From: an uncultured Selenomonas sp. | GTDB lineage: Bacteria > Bacillota > Negativicutes > Selenomonadales > Selenomonadaceae | Assembly: GCA_938045435.1 (NCBI GenBank) | Contig: CALIBA010000281.1 | Span: forward strand, 1-11,717 | Reading direction: 5' to 3' | DNA length: 11,717 nt | In this document: piece after piece, positions 1-6,482 of the stretch | How positions within the stretch are numbered: position 1 is the stretch's first letter | Layout: each line of letters starts with the position of its first letter | Notes under the pieces: model-generated | What the model was told of the DNA's origin: nothing | Seen by the model: only the letters and a program-made list of their open reading frames with translations | Databases searched by the model: none | Position numbers and translations under genes: made by a program

Positions 1-102
1 ATGCTTGTTGTAAAATGGAGTTGAACAGCTAAACAAAATCCATAGTGATATCCCGTGCTATAGCGGAGACATATGAGAATAAACGTGAAATGAGGGAAGA
101 TC

Positions 103-1026
103 ATGGGGCTTGACTACAGAGAGAATAAGGGCTTTCGTCTGCTGAGTCTCTATGAACGGCTAAGTCGGGGAGAGGTTATCCGCAAAGCAGAGATGGCGCA
201 AAAGTTCTCTGTCACGGACAAGACCATTCAGCGTGATATTGAGGAACTGCGTGCCTATCTCGCTGATACGCGCGTTGACGAGGGGGAGGCATCCATCATC
301 TATGACCGGGTGCGTAACGGCTATCTGCTCACGCATGCAGCAAGTGAGTGGCTGACGAATAAGGACGTACTCGCCGTCTGCAAGATTCTCCTTGAGAGCC
401 GTGCATTCTGCAAAGAGGAACTCGATGCGCTTGTGAAAAAGCTCTTGCGGCAGACTGCACTGGATGACCGCAAACAGGTGGGGCAGATCATCCGCAGCGA
501 GCAGCATCACTATGTGCCGCCTCGCCACGGAAAGGAACTCCTCTCAACAATCTGGGAACCCTCGCAGCATATGGCGGCGCAGCACGTCATACGAATCTCC
601 TATTGCCGTCAGGATGGTACGGAGCGCATACATAAGGTGAACCCCGTCGCCGTCATGTTCTCCGAATATTATTTCTATCTTATCGCCTATATGTCGGATG
701 GACGCAAAGACTTCCCGACCATCTTCCGTATGGATCGTATTGCTTCTTTTGAACCGACAGGTGCAAAATTTCACGTGATTCACAGCCGGAAATTCAGTGA
801 CGGTGAGTTCCGCAAACGCATCCAGTTCATGTATGCAGGTGAACTGCGCCGTGTTACCTTTGAGTACAGCGGTACTTCTGTCGAAGCCGTCCTCGACCGC
901 CTTCCCACGGCAAAGATGCTTTCAGAGAAGGAGGGCGTTTATCGCATTACCGCTGAGGTGTACGGCCGTGGTATTGATATGTGGCTGCGAAGTCAGGGAA
1001 GTGCCGTGAAGGTGTTGGAAAAATAA
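103..1026 (+). CDS. WYL-domain transcriptional regulator with N-terminal helix-turn-helix
   Basis: This 307-residue protein is a cytoplasmic DNA-binding regulator of the HTH_11/WYL class. Residues about 12-57 form a winged helix-turn-helix, with the recognition-helix stretch FSVTDKTIQRDIEELR at 35-50. Residues about 160-225 match a WYL domain; the WYL position reads YYFYLIAY at 189-196 and a conserved FRMDRI follows at 208-213. Residues about 248-305 look like the C-terminal WCX extension. The length is typical for the family. The ATG at 103 follows GAGGGA (92-97) by five bases. WYL domains are known to sense ligands, in some cases nucleotides or nucleic acid, and such proteins often regulate nearby genes. 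The target here is unknown; the two small genes downstream are the nearest candidates by position only. Family call is firm, specific role is not. Confidence 0.9.
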   Translation: MGLDYRENKGFRLLSLYERLSRGEVIRKAEMAQKFSVTDKTIQRDIEELRAYLADTRVDEGEASIIYDRVRNGYLLTHAASEWLTNKDVLAVCKILLESRAFCKEELDALVKKLLRQTALDDRKQVGQIIRSEQHHYVPPRHGKELLSTIWEPSQHMAAQHVIRISYCRQDGTERIHKVNPVAVMFSEYYFYLIAYMSDGRKDFPTIFRMDRIASFEPTGAKFHVIHSRKFSDGEFRKRIQFMYAGELRRVTFEYSGTSVEAVLDRLPTAKMLSEKEGVYRITAEVYGRGIDMWLRSQGSAVKVLEK

Positions 1027-1260
1027 AGTATTTGCAATCGTTTCCATATGTGATCTAATCACGTCACGATATTTTATACTCTGTTTGGTTAAGAGCGAGG
1101 GAGAGGGACTTTTCCAAAGGGGGATTTTCGTTTTGACAAGGAAACAAACCAGACACCAACACGGCCAAAAGATGCGTAAAAGATCTGCAATGACTGTACC
1201 CGTGCTCCTTTATAGAAGCCAAAAATAACTTTACCGAACGAGACAGAGGAAGACAAGACG
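1027..1260. other. Intergenic region with a GTGAT/ATCAC dyad
   Basis: This gap between the WYL regulator and the 119-residue orphan holds a small inverted repeat, GTGAT (1050-1054) and ATCAC (1058-1062). The half-sites TGTGA and TCACG are five bases apart, so it resembles but does not match a CRP/FNR-type site, which has six. A TTGACA occurs at 1133-1138 with no convincing -10 at the right distance, so I do not call a promoter. No clear terminator follows the regulator, so read-through into the next gene is possible. Confidence 0.35.
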
Positions 1261-1620
1261 ATGTTTGGGAAAAAGTACGAGAAAGATCTGCCGACTGGCG
1301 ATGAGGTGGTTCAGGAAGTCGTTGCGAGGATCCAACATGCCGCCGCACAGGACAAAATCTCGGCGGAAGATGTAGCGGAGCATCTTGATGGTGCGGTTAT
1401 GATGGCAAACAGCCTCTTAAAGCCGATGTTTGATGCGGCACACGGCAGGGATATCGAGGAGATTGCACGGGAGGTGCAGGCGCATCAAGCAGAGTACGAG
1501 GCGCGGAATGCACACCTTGCGGCACGGGAGAATGCGCAGCAGAACACGCCGCCGTCCGCCGTGCCGAACGCCCCGCGCGGGGGCGAGATGGATCTCCTTC
1601 GGAAATTCATCGGGTCGTGA
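1261..1620 (+). CDS. Small helical orphan protein, function unknown
   Basis: I do not recognise a family for this 119-residue protein. The sequence has no signal peptide or membrane segment, so it should be cytoplasmic. Residues about 12-90 look almost entirely helical and charged, with alanine- and glutamate-rich heptad-like stretches (for example REVQAHQAEYEARNAHLAAR at 70-89). A proline/asparagine/alanine-rich flexible stretch follows (about 92-108). The protein ends in a short hydrophobic-basic tail, MDLLRKFIGS (110-119). A helical body, disordered linker and short terminal peptide suggest a docking or oligomerising protein, but that is inference. AGAGGA at 1245-1250 sits ten bases before the ATG, a slightly long but usable ribosome site. 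Another gene starts 43 bases downstream on the same strand, so the two may be co-transcribed. Length, start and continuous coding with the neighbours support a real gene. Confidence 0.65.
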   Translation: MFGKKYEKDLPTGDEVVQEVVARIQHAAAQDKISAEDVAEHLDGAVMMANSLLKPMFDAAHGRDIEEIAREVQAHQAEYEARNAHLAARENAQQNTPPSAVPNAPRGGEMDLLRKFIGS

Positions 1621-1663
1621 TGCTGTAAATACTATGTATTCAGTTCATAGGAGGAACATCACA

Positions 1664-2077
1664 ATGAAGAAGTTTATGAAATCCGTGATGAAGAAGTCGG
1701 TAGTACTCTGTGGTTTGGCAGCTTGCCTGTCTCTTGGCGGGATTTTTGATGCGGGGGATGTGCCCGACGTTTTTGCAGTGAAGCAGGCACACGCGCAGGA
1801 TGTGTATGCGGCAACAAATCAGGGTGCTGATGTCTATGTCATGACACATACGATTCGTTGGAGTGGTGATAAACGGTTCAATGTGCGTACAAAGAGTGTG
1901 CGTCGCTATGAGTACGATGTGGAAGGATGGGAGTTTGTCTATACGAATGGGGATTGGAAGTATAGATTGTCAGAATCACAAAGCAAAAATGGGCTTGTTC
2001 CGGTAAATTCGCCGCAGTATTCGGTTTCAGCAAGTCCAATCATGGGAGCGATTTTGAATATTTGCTTGAACAACTGA
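1664..2077 (+). CDS. Small exported protein, function unknown
   Basis: This 137-residue protein has a basic start (MKKFMKSVMKKS), a hydrophobic core and a likely signal peptidase I site after AHA (42-44), giving a mature protein that starts QDVYA. A lipobox-like LAAC at 18-21 is an alternative; if used, the protein would be a lipoprotein. The mature part of about 93 residues is rich in aromatic and charged residues (for example RRYEYDVEGWEFVYTNGDWK, 80-99), as in small beta-rich secreted proteins. I cannot name a family. The chosen ATG follows AGGAGG (1649-1654) by nine bases; longer in-frame upstream extensions overlap the previous gene in another frame and lack such a site. By hand count GC is 25/60 at 1921-1980, lower than in the operons downstream, which could reflect recent acquisition. 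It lies 43 bases after the 119-residue gene. Confidence 0.65.
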   Translation: MKKFMKSVMKKSVVLCGLAACLSLGGIFDAGDVPDVFAVKQAHAQDVYAATNQGADVYVMTHTIRWSGDKRFNVRTKSVRRYEYDVEGWEFVYTNGDWKYRLSESQSKNGLVPVNSPQYSVSASPIMGAILNICLNN

Positions 2078-2106
2078 TCCTGCGGGATTGCGGTTTCTAT
2101 TAAAAA

Positions 2107-2157
2107 CACAGAGGAGATTCCATACGCCATATACATCATCGTTTGGAATCTCTGTTT
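2107..2157. terminator. Imperfect hairpin after the exported-protein gene
   Basis: The arms are about 2108-2122 and 2144-2155. They pair over roughly twelve base pairs with a three-base bulge at 2114-2116 and a 21-base loop, followed by TTT on the plus strand and flanked by an A-run (2102-2106) that would be a U-run on the minus strand. It could attenuate or end transcription from the small plus-strand genes. The long loop makes it a weak call. Confidence 0.4.
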
Positions 2158-2213
2158 CATGTCCTTGGATGATGCAGATCTCTATCCGAACATGCTTGGA
2201 TATACTGTAATTA

Positions 2214-2249
2214 AAAATCTCCCGACTGCTAAAAGCAGTCGGGTCTTTT
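2214..2249. terminator. Strong bidirectional intrinsic terminator
   Basis: A perfect 10-bp GC-rich stem, CCCGACTGCT (2221-2230) and AGCAGTCGGG (2234-2243), has a three-base AAA loop. It is followed by TCTTTT on the plus strand and preceded by AAAAATCT, which gives a U-rich tail in the minus-strand transcript. It lies 12 bases after the minus-strand DUF421 stop codon and so ends that operon. It also blocks read-through from the left. Confidence 0.92.
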
Positions 2250-2261
2250 CACGCACCGCTC

Positions 2262-2897
2262 TCACGTCTTCTCATACAGATGAACCATCAGCACGCCGTC
2301 TTTGTACTCACCGATGTAAACATCCTTCAGCTCACAGCCCGCCGTGCGCAGTTCGGCGTTGAGCCAAACGCGGTCTTTTTCCACCAGTTCGAGAACATCC
2401 TCGTCCACCTGTCCGTCGAGGATGAGCGGATAGCGTGCGTTCTGTTCACCGTACTGGATGACGGTGAGCTGTCCGTTCGGTTCGAGCACGGCACGCTTCA
2501 CATCCCCCACATAGTAGACGCCCGCCATGCGGAGTTTCAGCGTAATGTCATGCGCGAGCAGTCCGTGTCGCATACACTCATCCATGATGAGTTTCCCGCG
2601 CTCAATCAGGATGGTCGGTTTGCCGTCCACGAAGTCTTTGACCACGACGCTGTTCGCCTTGAGATATTTCAAAATCAGCACGAGCATCGTCCACGCGATG
2701 AGCACGAGCAGGAAATCCAGAATCGAGATGGCATTGTTGTAGATCACGCCGCCGATGATGCCGCCGAGCACGTAGTTCTGCACCTGATCCGTCGCGGAGT
2801 TCGGCGCGAGGTTGCCCTTGCCGAGCAGATTGATCTGGAGGATGAGGCATAAAAGTCCGAGCGCGAGCTTGACGAGTACGAGTGAATAGATAACCAT
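2262..2897 (-). CDS. DUF421/YetF-like membrane protein
   Basis: This 211-residue integral membrane protein belongs to the DUF421 (YetF-like) family. Hydrophobic segments lie at about 2-22, 41-54 and 56-78. A soluble cytoplasmic domain follows, with family-like stretches DGKPTILIERGKL (91-103), LKLRMAGVYYVGDVKRAVLE (120-139) and NGQLTVIQYG (141-150). The N-terminal QINLLGKGNLAP (21-32) and NYVLGGIIGGVIYN (41-54) resemble the subgroup that travels with DUF3290 in Gram-positive bacteria. I start at ATG 2897 (MVIYSL) rather than at an ATG seven codons upstream, because AAGGAGGA sits at the proper distance and the longer form would overlap the previous gene. The start lies one base after the upstream stop, implying translational coupling. 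Biochemical function is unknown; some YetF relatives are linked to spores or stress, which I do not extend to this protein. Confidence 0.9.
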   Translation of the reverse strand: MVIYSLVLVKLALGLLCLILQINLLGKGNLAPNSATDQVQNYVLGGIIGGVIYNNAISILDFLLVLIAWTMLVLILKYLKANSVVVKDFVDGKPTILIERGKLIMDECMRHGLLAHDITLKLRMAGVYYVGDVKRAVLEPNGQLTVIQYGEQNARYPLILDGQVDEDVLELVEKDRVWLNAELRTAGCELKDVYIGEYKDGVLMVHLYEKT

Positions 2898-2898
2898 G

Positions 2899-3351
2899 TC
2901 ATTCCTCCTTATCCACAATCTTCACCTCACGGCTGAGGAGATGGGTTCTCTCATAGGTAAAAGAGGTAAAGTCGGCATTGAATGTCACCGCATAAAAAAC
3001 GCCCTGCACATCGACGAGCATTCCCTGTTTTAGATAGGTGGAGTTTGTTCGGACAGATTCGACGGGCACGCCAAAGTCCTCGCTGATGCTGTGCAGGAAA
3101 AGGGTCATCCGTGAGGTTTGCTCCCGGTCGTTTTTCATCCGGTTGTAATCGCTGTACTGAATCCCCCCTAGAAATGCGACCGCGAGAAAAAGGATGACGA
3201 CGAGGTCACGATAGCGCGAAACAAGGCGATTGCGCAGATATTTGACGCCGACAAAAAAGAGCGCCGCAAGCACCAGAAACGAGATCGTATACCATGCGGC
3301 ATGGCTCATCTGGCTCAGCTGCGCAATATAACTGTACGTATAAAACTGCAA
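2899..3351 (-). CDS. DUF3290 membrane protein, TTG start
   Basis: This protein of 150 residues matches the DUF3290 family, whose genes usually stand directly before a DUF421 gene, as here. It has two membrane helices (about 19-36 and 49-66) joined by a basic loop (KYLRNRLVSRYRD, 37-49), the family-like GIQYSDYN (63-70), and a C-terminal soluble domain (about 75-150) with TNSTYLKQGMLVDVQG (102-117). Family members typically begin with an NFY- or FYSY-like sequence. The TTG codon at 3351 gives QFYTYSYIAQL and follows GGGGAGGG by six bases, so I prefer it to the ATG at 3393, which would add a 14-residue basic stretch that the family lacks. Its stop codon lies one base before the DUF421 start, and its last codons contain that gene's ribosome site. 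The two proteins probably form a membrane complex; the function is not known. Confidence 0.88.
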   Translation of the reverse strand: MQFYTYSYIAQLSQMSHAAWYTISFLVLAALFFVGVKYLRNRLVSRYRDLVVILFLAVAFLGGIQYSDYNRMKNDREQTSRMTLFLHSISEDFGVPVESVRTNSTYLKQGMLVDVQGVFYAVTFNADFTSFTYERTHLLSREVKIVDKEE

Positions 3352-3483
3352 GTAAAACCCTCCCCGAACTGCCCCCTGATGCCAAATGGCCATAGACCAT
3401 ATGGGCAGACGACCGTAGATTACTACGATGCGCCTCGTACGTCAATCCCTTTTGATGAAAAAAGCACGGTCTGTGCTGTATAC

Positions 3484-3511
3484 AGTATAACTCCGTTCTT
3501 CAGCTGCACAA
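3484..3511 (-). promoter_or_regulatory. Candidate promoter for the DUF3290-DUF421 operon
   Basis: On the minus strand the -10 reads TATACT (3484-3489) and the -35 reads TTGTGC (3506-3511), with a 16-base spacer. Transcription would start near 3477, leaving a leader of about 125 bases. A weaker alternative is TTGACG (3440-3445) with TAATCT (3417-3422) at 17 bases. Both are pattern matches only. Confidence 0.4.
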
Positions 3512-3513
3512 CG

Positions 3514-3542
3514 TTGTATTCTTCTGTATTTTCTGTTATACT
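3514..3542 (+). promoter_or_regulatory. Candidate promoter for the 2-oxoacid oxidoreductase operon
   Basis: TTGTAT (3514-3519) and TATACT (3537-3542) are separated by exactly 17 bases in AT-rich DNA, a good sigma-A-type arrangement with a near-consensus -10. Transcription would start near 3549, giving a leader of about 100 bases before the first start codon. No other plus-strand promoter in this gap looks as good. Confidence 0.5.
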
Positions 3543-3613
3543 ATTTTCTACATTTATGACAACCACGCATAGATATAAAGAGTGACTGGTGATATTTCTC
3601 TGTGTGTATATGA

Positions 3614-3633
3614 GGGATGTTCTTCCGCATCCC
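3614..3633 (+). other. Short hairpin just upstream of the operon's first ribosome site
   Basis: GGGATG (3614-3619) and CATCCC (3628-3633) can form a 6-bp stem with an 8-base loop, ending three bases before the GGGAG ribosome-site candidate (3636-3640). It could modulate translation or stabilise the transcript. At this size chance is a real alternative. Confidence 0.3.
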
Positions 3634-3649
3634 ACGGGAGTTGAGAGCG

Positions 3650-3850
3650 ATGAAAGGTGAGCTGTATATCAAGGAGAGGCGCTGCAAGGGCTGCGGCATC
3701 TGCGCTGCGTTCTGTCCAAAACAGGTACTCGAGGTAAGCCTCCTCGGCAAGATTACCCCCGTCCGCCCCGATGACTGCATTGCATGCGGCCAGTGCGAAA
3801 TGCGCTGCCCAGATTTTGCGATATTCGTGGAGCGGAGGGAAAACAAATGA
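3650..3850 (+). CDS. korD: 2-oxoacid:ferredoxin oxidoreductase, ferredoxin-like delta subunit
   Basis: This 66-residue protein is a small 2x[4Fe-4S] ferredoxin subunit that passes electrons from the catalytic subunits to external ferredoxin. It carries two complete CxxCxxCxxxCP motifs: Cys12, 15, 18 and 22, and Cys43, 46, 49 and 53. I choose ATG 3650 (MKGELYIKE) over the in-frame ATG at 3617. The shorter form has normal family length and an upstream GGGAG (3636-3640), while the longer form adds an arginine-rich stretch and has its start too close to GAGGG. The stop overlaps the next start (ATGA at 3847-3850). The first position in a delta-alpha-beta-gamma set marks this as part of the enzyme rather than a free ferredoxin. 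Symbol follows gene order and subunit type; substrate is unproven. Confidence 0.9.
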   Translation: MKGELYIKERRCKGCGICAAFCPKQVLEVSLLGKITPVRPDDCIACGQCEMRCPDFAIFVERRENK

Positions 3851-5004
3851 AGACAGAAAAAATGAGTGCCCGACTGATGCAGGGCAATGAGGCCATCGCC
3901 GAGGGCGCGATTGCTGCGGGAGTGACGTTCTTCGCGGGCTACCCCATTACGCCGTCCACGGAGATCGCCGAGCAGATGGCAGCTTTGCTGCCAAAGATTG
4001 GCGGCACCTTCCTTCAGATGGAAGACGAAATTGGCGCGATGGGGGCCATCCTCGGCGCATCGCTCGCGGGGGCAAAGGTGATGGACGCGACGAGCGGCCC
4101 AGGTTTTTCGCTCAAGCAGGAGCTGATCGGCTACGCGGCATGTGCAGAGATCCCCTGCGTCCTCGTCAACGTCCAGCGTGTCGGCCCCTCCACGGGGCAG
4201 CCAACCGCTCCCGCACAGGGCGACGTGATGCAGACCCGTTGGGGCACACATGGCGACCATCCCATCATTGTCCTCTCCCCGTGGAGCGTCCGCGAGGCAT
4301 TCGATATGACGGTGACGGCGGTGAACTATGCCGAGCGATTCCGCGCGCCCGTCATCCTGCTCACGGATGAAATCGTGGGGCATCTGCGCGAAAACGTCAC
4401 GCTCCCTGCTCCAGAGGAGCTTTCCATCTATCCGCGCCGTCTGCCAAAGACAACGCGCGCCGAGGGGTATCAGCCGTATGCCGTGGGCGAAGATCTCGTG
4501 CCCGATGTGGCACGCTTCGGCGACGGCTTCCGCATCCACGTGACAGGACTGCTGCACGACGAAACGGGCTTTCCCTCAGGTAGTCCCCTCGTGACCGAGC
4601 AGCTCCTGCGCCGCCTGCACGAAAAGATCGACCGCGTCGGCGCGGAGATCATCCACACGGAGGAGGCGTTCATGGAGGATGCCGACTGTGCCGTCGTCAG
4701 CTACGGCGGCACGGCACGCACCGCATACGAAGCCGTGCGCACAGCACGTGCAGACGGCATCCGCGTGGGTTTCCTGCGCCTTCAGACCATTTGGCCGTTT
4801 GCAGATGCAGCAATAGGACGCCTTGCCGCCCGCGTGCAGCGCATTCTCGTCGCGGAGCTGAACTATGGGCAGCTCACACATGAGATCACGCGTGCAGCAC
4901 ACGGCACACCTGTCCGCCCGTGCCTCAAATACAACATGCTGGACTTCACCCCGCAGGAAATTGCGGCGGACATTCGGCGCATGAACGAGGAGGCAGGGGT
5001 ATGA
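3847..5004 (+). CDS. korA: 2-oxoacid:ferredoxin oxidoreductase, alpha subunit
   Basis: This 385-residue cytoplasmic subunit carries the pyrimidine-binding half of the thiamine-pyrophosphate enzyme, which decarboxylates a 2-oxoacid with CoA to acyl-CoA, CO2 and reduced ferredoxin. Visible family motifs are GYPITPSTEIAE (31-42), MEDEIGAMGAILGAS (58-72) with the expected catalytic-type glutamate, TSGPGFSLKQE (82-92) and QGDVMQTRWGTHGDH (124-138). A transketolase C-terminal-like domain covers roughly 270-385 and contains SYGGTARTAYEAV. The length is normal for a KorA/VorB-type alpha subunit. The start at 3847 overlaps the ferredoxin stop by four bases and follows a GGAGG-type site; an internal ATG five codons later is less well placed. 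The substrate may be 2-oxoglutarate or a branched-chain 2-oxoacid; motifs alone do not settle this. The symbol is given for the likelier 2-oxoglutarate case. Confidence 0.9.
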   Translation: MKTEKMSARLMQGNEAIAEGAIAAGVTFFAGYPITPSTEIAEQMAALLPKIGGTFLQMEDEIGAMGAILGASLAGAKVMDATSGPGFSLKQELIGYAACAEIPCVLVNVQRVGPSTGQPTAPAQGDVMQTRWGTHGDHPIIVLSPWSVREAFDMTVTAVNYAERFRAPVILLTDEIVGHLRENVTLPAPEELSIYPRRLPKTTRAEGYQPYAVGEDLVPDVARFGDGFRIHVTGLLHDETGFPSGSPLVTEQLLRRLHEKIDRVGAEIIHTEEAFMEDADCAVVSYGGTARTAYEAVRTARADGIRVGFLRLQTIWPFADAAIGRLAARVQRILVAELNYGQLTHEITRAAHGTPVRPCLKYNMLDFTPQEIAADIRRMNEEAGV

Positions 5005-5852
5005 GCACAGATATGAATGCACACGCAGAAATCAGCCGCAGCTATGAGCAGTACTTTCGCCAAGACCATCTTCCTCACCTCTGGTGCCCCGGCTGCGGCA
5101 ACGGCACCGCGCTGAAATGTATCGCCGAGGCAATCGAAACGGCTGACGGCTTTACGCAGGACAACACGGTCATCGTCTCCGGCATTGGCTGTTCCTCGCG
5201 CGGGTCGGGCTATATGGACTTTGACACGGTACATACCGCGCATGGACGCGCCATCCCATTTGCGACGGGCATCAAGCTCGCACGCCCTGAACTGAACGTC
5301 ATCGTCATCACCGGTGACGGCGACTGCACTGCCATCGGCGGCAACCACTTCCTGCACGGCTGCCGGCGCAACGTCGATCTGACGGTCATCCTCTTTAACA
5401 ACAACATCTACGGCATGACGGGCGGACAGACCTCACCGACGACCCCCACGGGCAAGTCCACCACAACAGCGCCCTATGGCACCGTTGACCGCGTGCTCGA
5501 TGCCTGCCGCATCGCCGAGGCTGCGGGTGCGACCTATGTCGCACGCTCGACGGCATTTCACGTCAAACATCTGGCGCAGATGATTGCGGGCGGCCTTCAA
5601 AATCATGGCTTTTCCCTCATCGAGGCGATTGTCCAGTGCCCCACTGCCTACGGGCGGCGCAACAAGATGGGATCCCCCGCCCAGATGCTCGCATGGATGC
5701 GCGATGCTGCTGTGATGAAAAATGCGTGGGACAAGCTCCCACCCGAGAATCGTACCCCCGAGAAATTCCCGATCGGTCTGCTTTATGAATGCGCGGGCGA
5801 GGAATATGGCATGGCGAACGCCGAGATTCAGCGCCGCGCGGGAGGGCTATGA
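5001..5852 (+). CDS. korB: 2-oxoacid:ferredoxin oxidoreductase, beta subunit (TPP-binding)
   Basis: This 283-residue subunit binds the diphosphate end of thiamine pyrophosphate through magnesium. It has the N-terminal WCPGCGNG (28-35), GIGCSSRGSGY (61-71) and HGRAIPFATGIKLARP (81-96). The TPP motif GDGDCTAIGGNHFLHG (105-120) is followed by FNNNIYGMTGGQTSPTTPTG (132-151), which supplies the Asn and IYGMTGGQ residues of the family. No key residue appears missing. The ATG at 5001 overlaps the alpha-subunit stop (ATGA) and is preceded by AGGAGG seven bases away, so the subunits are translationally coupled. The length fits a KorB subunit, which is shorter than a PorB chain. It forms the catalytic heterodimer with the alpha subunit. 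Confidence 0.93.
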   Translation: MSTDMNAHAEISRSYEQYFRQDHLPHLWCPGCGNGTALKCIAEAIETADGFTQDNTVIVSGIGCSSRGSGYMDFDTVHTAHGRAIPFATGIKLARPELNVIVITGDGDCTAIGGNHFLHGCRRNVDLTVILFNNNIYGMTGGQTSPTTPTGKSTTTAPYGTVDRVLDACRIAEAAGATYVARSTAFHVKHLAQMIAGGLQNHGFSLIEAIVQCPTAYGRRNKMGSPAQMLAWMRDAAVMKNAWDKLPPENRTPEKFPIGLLYECAGEEYGMANAEIQRRAGGL

Positions 5853-5853
5853 T

Positions 5854-6384
5854 ATGCAGAAGGAACTTCGCCTTTCAGGTTCGGGCGGACAGGGCGTCAT
5901 CACCGCCGCCATCATCTTCGCCGAGGCAGCGGCCGCCTGCGGCATGACCGTTGCACAGTCGCAGTCCTACGGCCCAGAGGCGCGCGGCGGCGCCTCCCGC
6001 GCCGAGGTCATCGTGAGCGATGCGGTCATCTATCATCCGCACGTTGAACACCCCGACATCGTGCTCGCTATGACGCAGGCGGCGGCAGACAAGTACGCGG
6101 GCGACCTCGCCCCAGAGCACGGTATCCTCATCATCGACAGCGAACTTGTCCCAAACGTGCCGCGGGCGGCACATGTTGTCTCAATTCCCATCACCACACT
6201 TGCCATTGAGCGCATCGGCAAGGCGCTCTTTGCCAACATCGTCGCCCTCGGCGCAATCACGCACGTCTCTGGCATCGTCCCGCTTGAGGCAGTCAAACAA
6301 GCGGTCGCCCGCCGCGTTCCGCCAAACACCATCGACGCGAATATGCAGGCACTTATGGTGGGATATGAGGCAGCAGAAAACTAA
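5854..6384 (+). CDS. korC: 2-oxoacid:ferredoxin oxidoreductase, gamma subunit
   Basis: This 176-residue protein is the gamma (catalytic-domain) subunit that completes the four-chain enzyme. The N-terminal GSGGQGVITAA (9-19) is the signature of the POR/KOR gamma family. QSYGPEARGGASRAEV (37-52) follows, then a conserved beta-alpha fold with a late NIVALGAI segment. The length is typical for a stand-alone gamma chain. The ATG at 5854 lies one base after the beta-subunit stop and follows GGAGGG by about seven bases. An ATG at 5849 is out of frame and is not used. The chain ends eleven bases before the strong hairpin terminator at 6395, so this is the last gene of the operon. Confidence 0.92.
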   Translation: MQKELRLSGSGGQGVITAAIIFAEAAAACGMTVAQSQSYGPEARGGASRAEVIVSDAVIYHPHVEHPDIVLAMTQAAADKYAGDLAPEHGILIIDSELVPNVPRAAHVVSIPITTLAIERIGKALFANIVALGAITHVSGIVPLEAVKQAVARRVPPNTIDANMQALMVGYEAAEN

Positions 6385-6394
6385 ATTGCAAAAC

Positions 6395-6433
6395 AAGAAC
6401 CCCCGCTTTGGAACTGCCAGAGCGGGGGTTCTT
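6395..6433. terminator. Strong bidirectional terminator between convergent operons
   Basis: A 17-bp stem (6395-6411 with 6417-6433) with one G-T pair and a five-base loop AACTG includes a CCCCC/GGGGG core. The plus-strand tail (TTCTTCG) is a weak U-tract. On the minus strand the tail reads TTCTTGTTTTGC, so the hairpin serves both the oxidoreductase operon and the large receptor gene that ends at 6483. Confidence 0.9.
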
Positions 6434-6482
6434 CGCGATAATGAATGGATGCCTTTTCGATATAGGAAATGATGCGCTGCGG

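Larger units (their letters stand above)
3352..3649. other. Divergent intergenic region between DUF3290 and the ferredoxin gene
   Basis: These 298 bases separate two divergent operons. They hold back-to-back candidate promoters (minus strand 3484-3511, plus strand 3514-3542), a perfect 10-bp palindrome ACAACGTTGT (3508-3517) spanning the two -35 boxes, a second palindrome CTGTATACAG (3476-3485) at the minus-strand -10, and a small hairpin (3614-3633) in the leader of the oxidoreductase operon. The remainder is AT-rich with no convincing open reading frame. Confidence 0.6.

Noticed and set aside
1..102. End of an upstream gene or a promoter for the WYL regulator
   Set aside because: Frames are closed by early stops (for example ATG at 1 runs seven codons). 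TTGAAC at 21-26 has no good -10 partner.
1049..1063. CRP/FNR-type operator
   Set aside because: Half-sites TGTGA and TCACG are five bases apart instead of six. I list the dyad but do not assign it.
1133..1161. TTGACA as a promoter of the 119-residue gene
   Set aside because: The -35 is perfect, but the hexamer 17 bases downstream is CCAACA, and no better -10 lies within 15-19 bases.
2280..2852. Plus-strand open frame of 190 codons opposite the DUF421 gene
   Set aside because: Its composition (rich in His, Asp, Glu and Val) is that of an antisense shadow, and the minus-strand frame matches a known family over its whole length.
3541..4557. Minus-strand open frame of 338 codons opposite the alpha subunit
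   Set aside because: His-, Arg- and Cys-rich composition typical of a shadow frame. The plus strand carries clear ferredoxin and alpha-subunit motifs.
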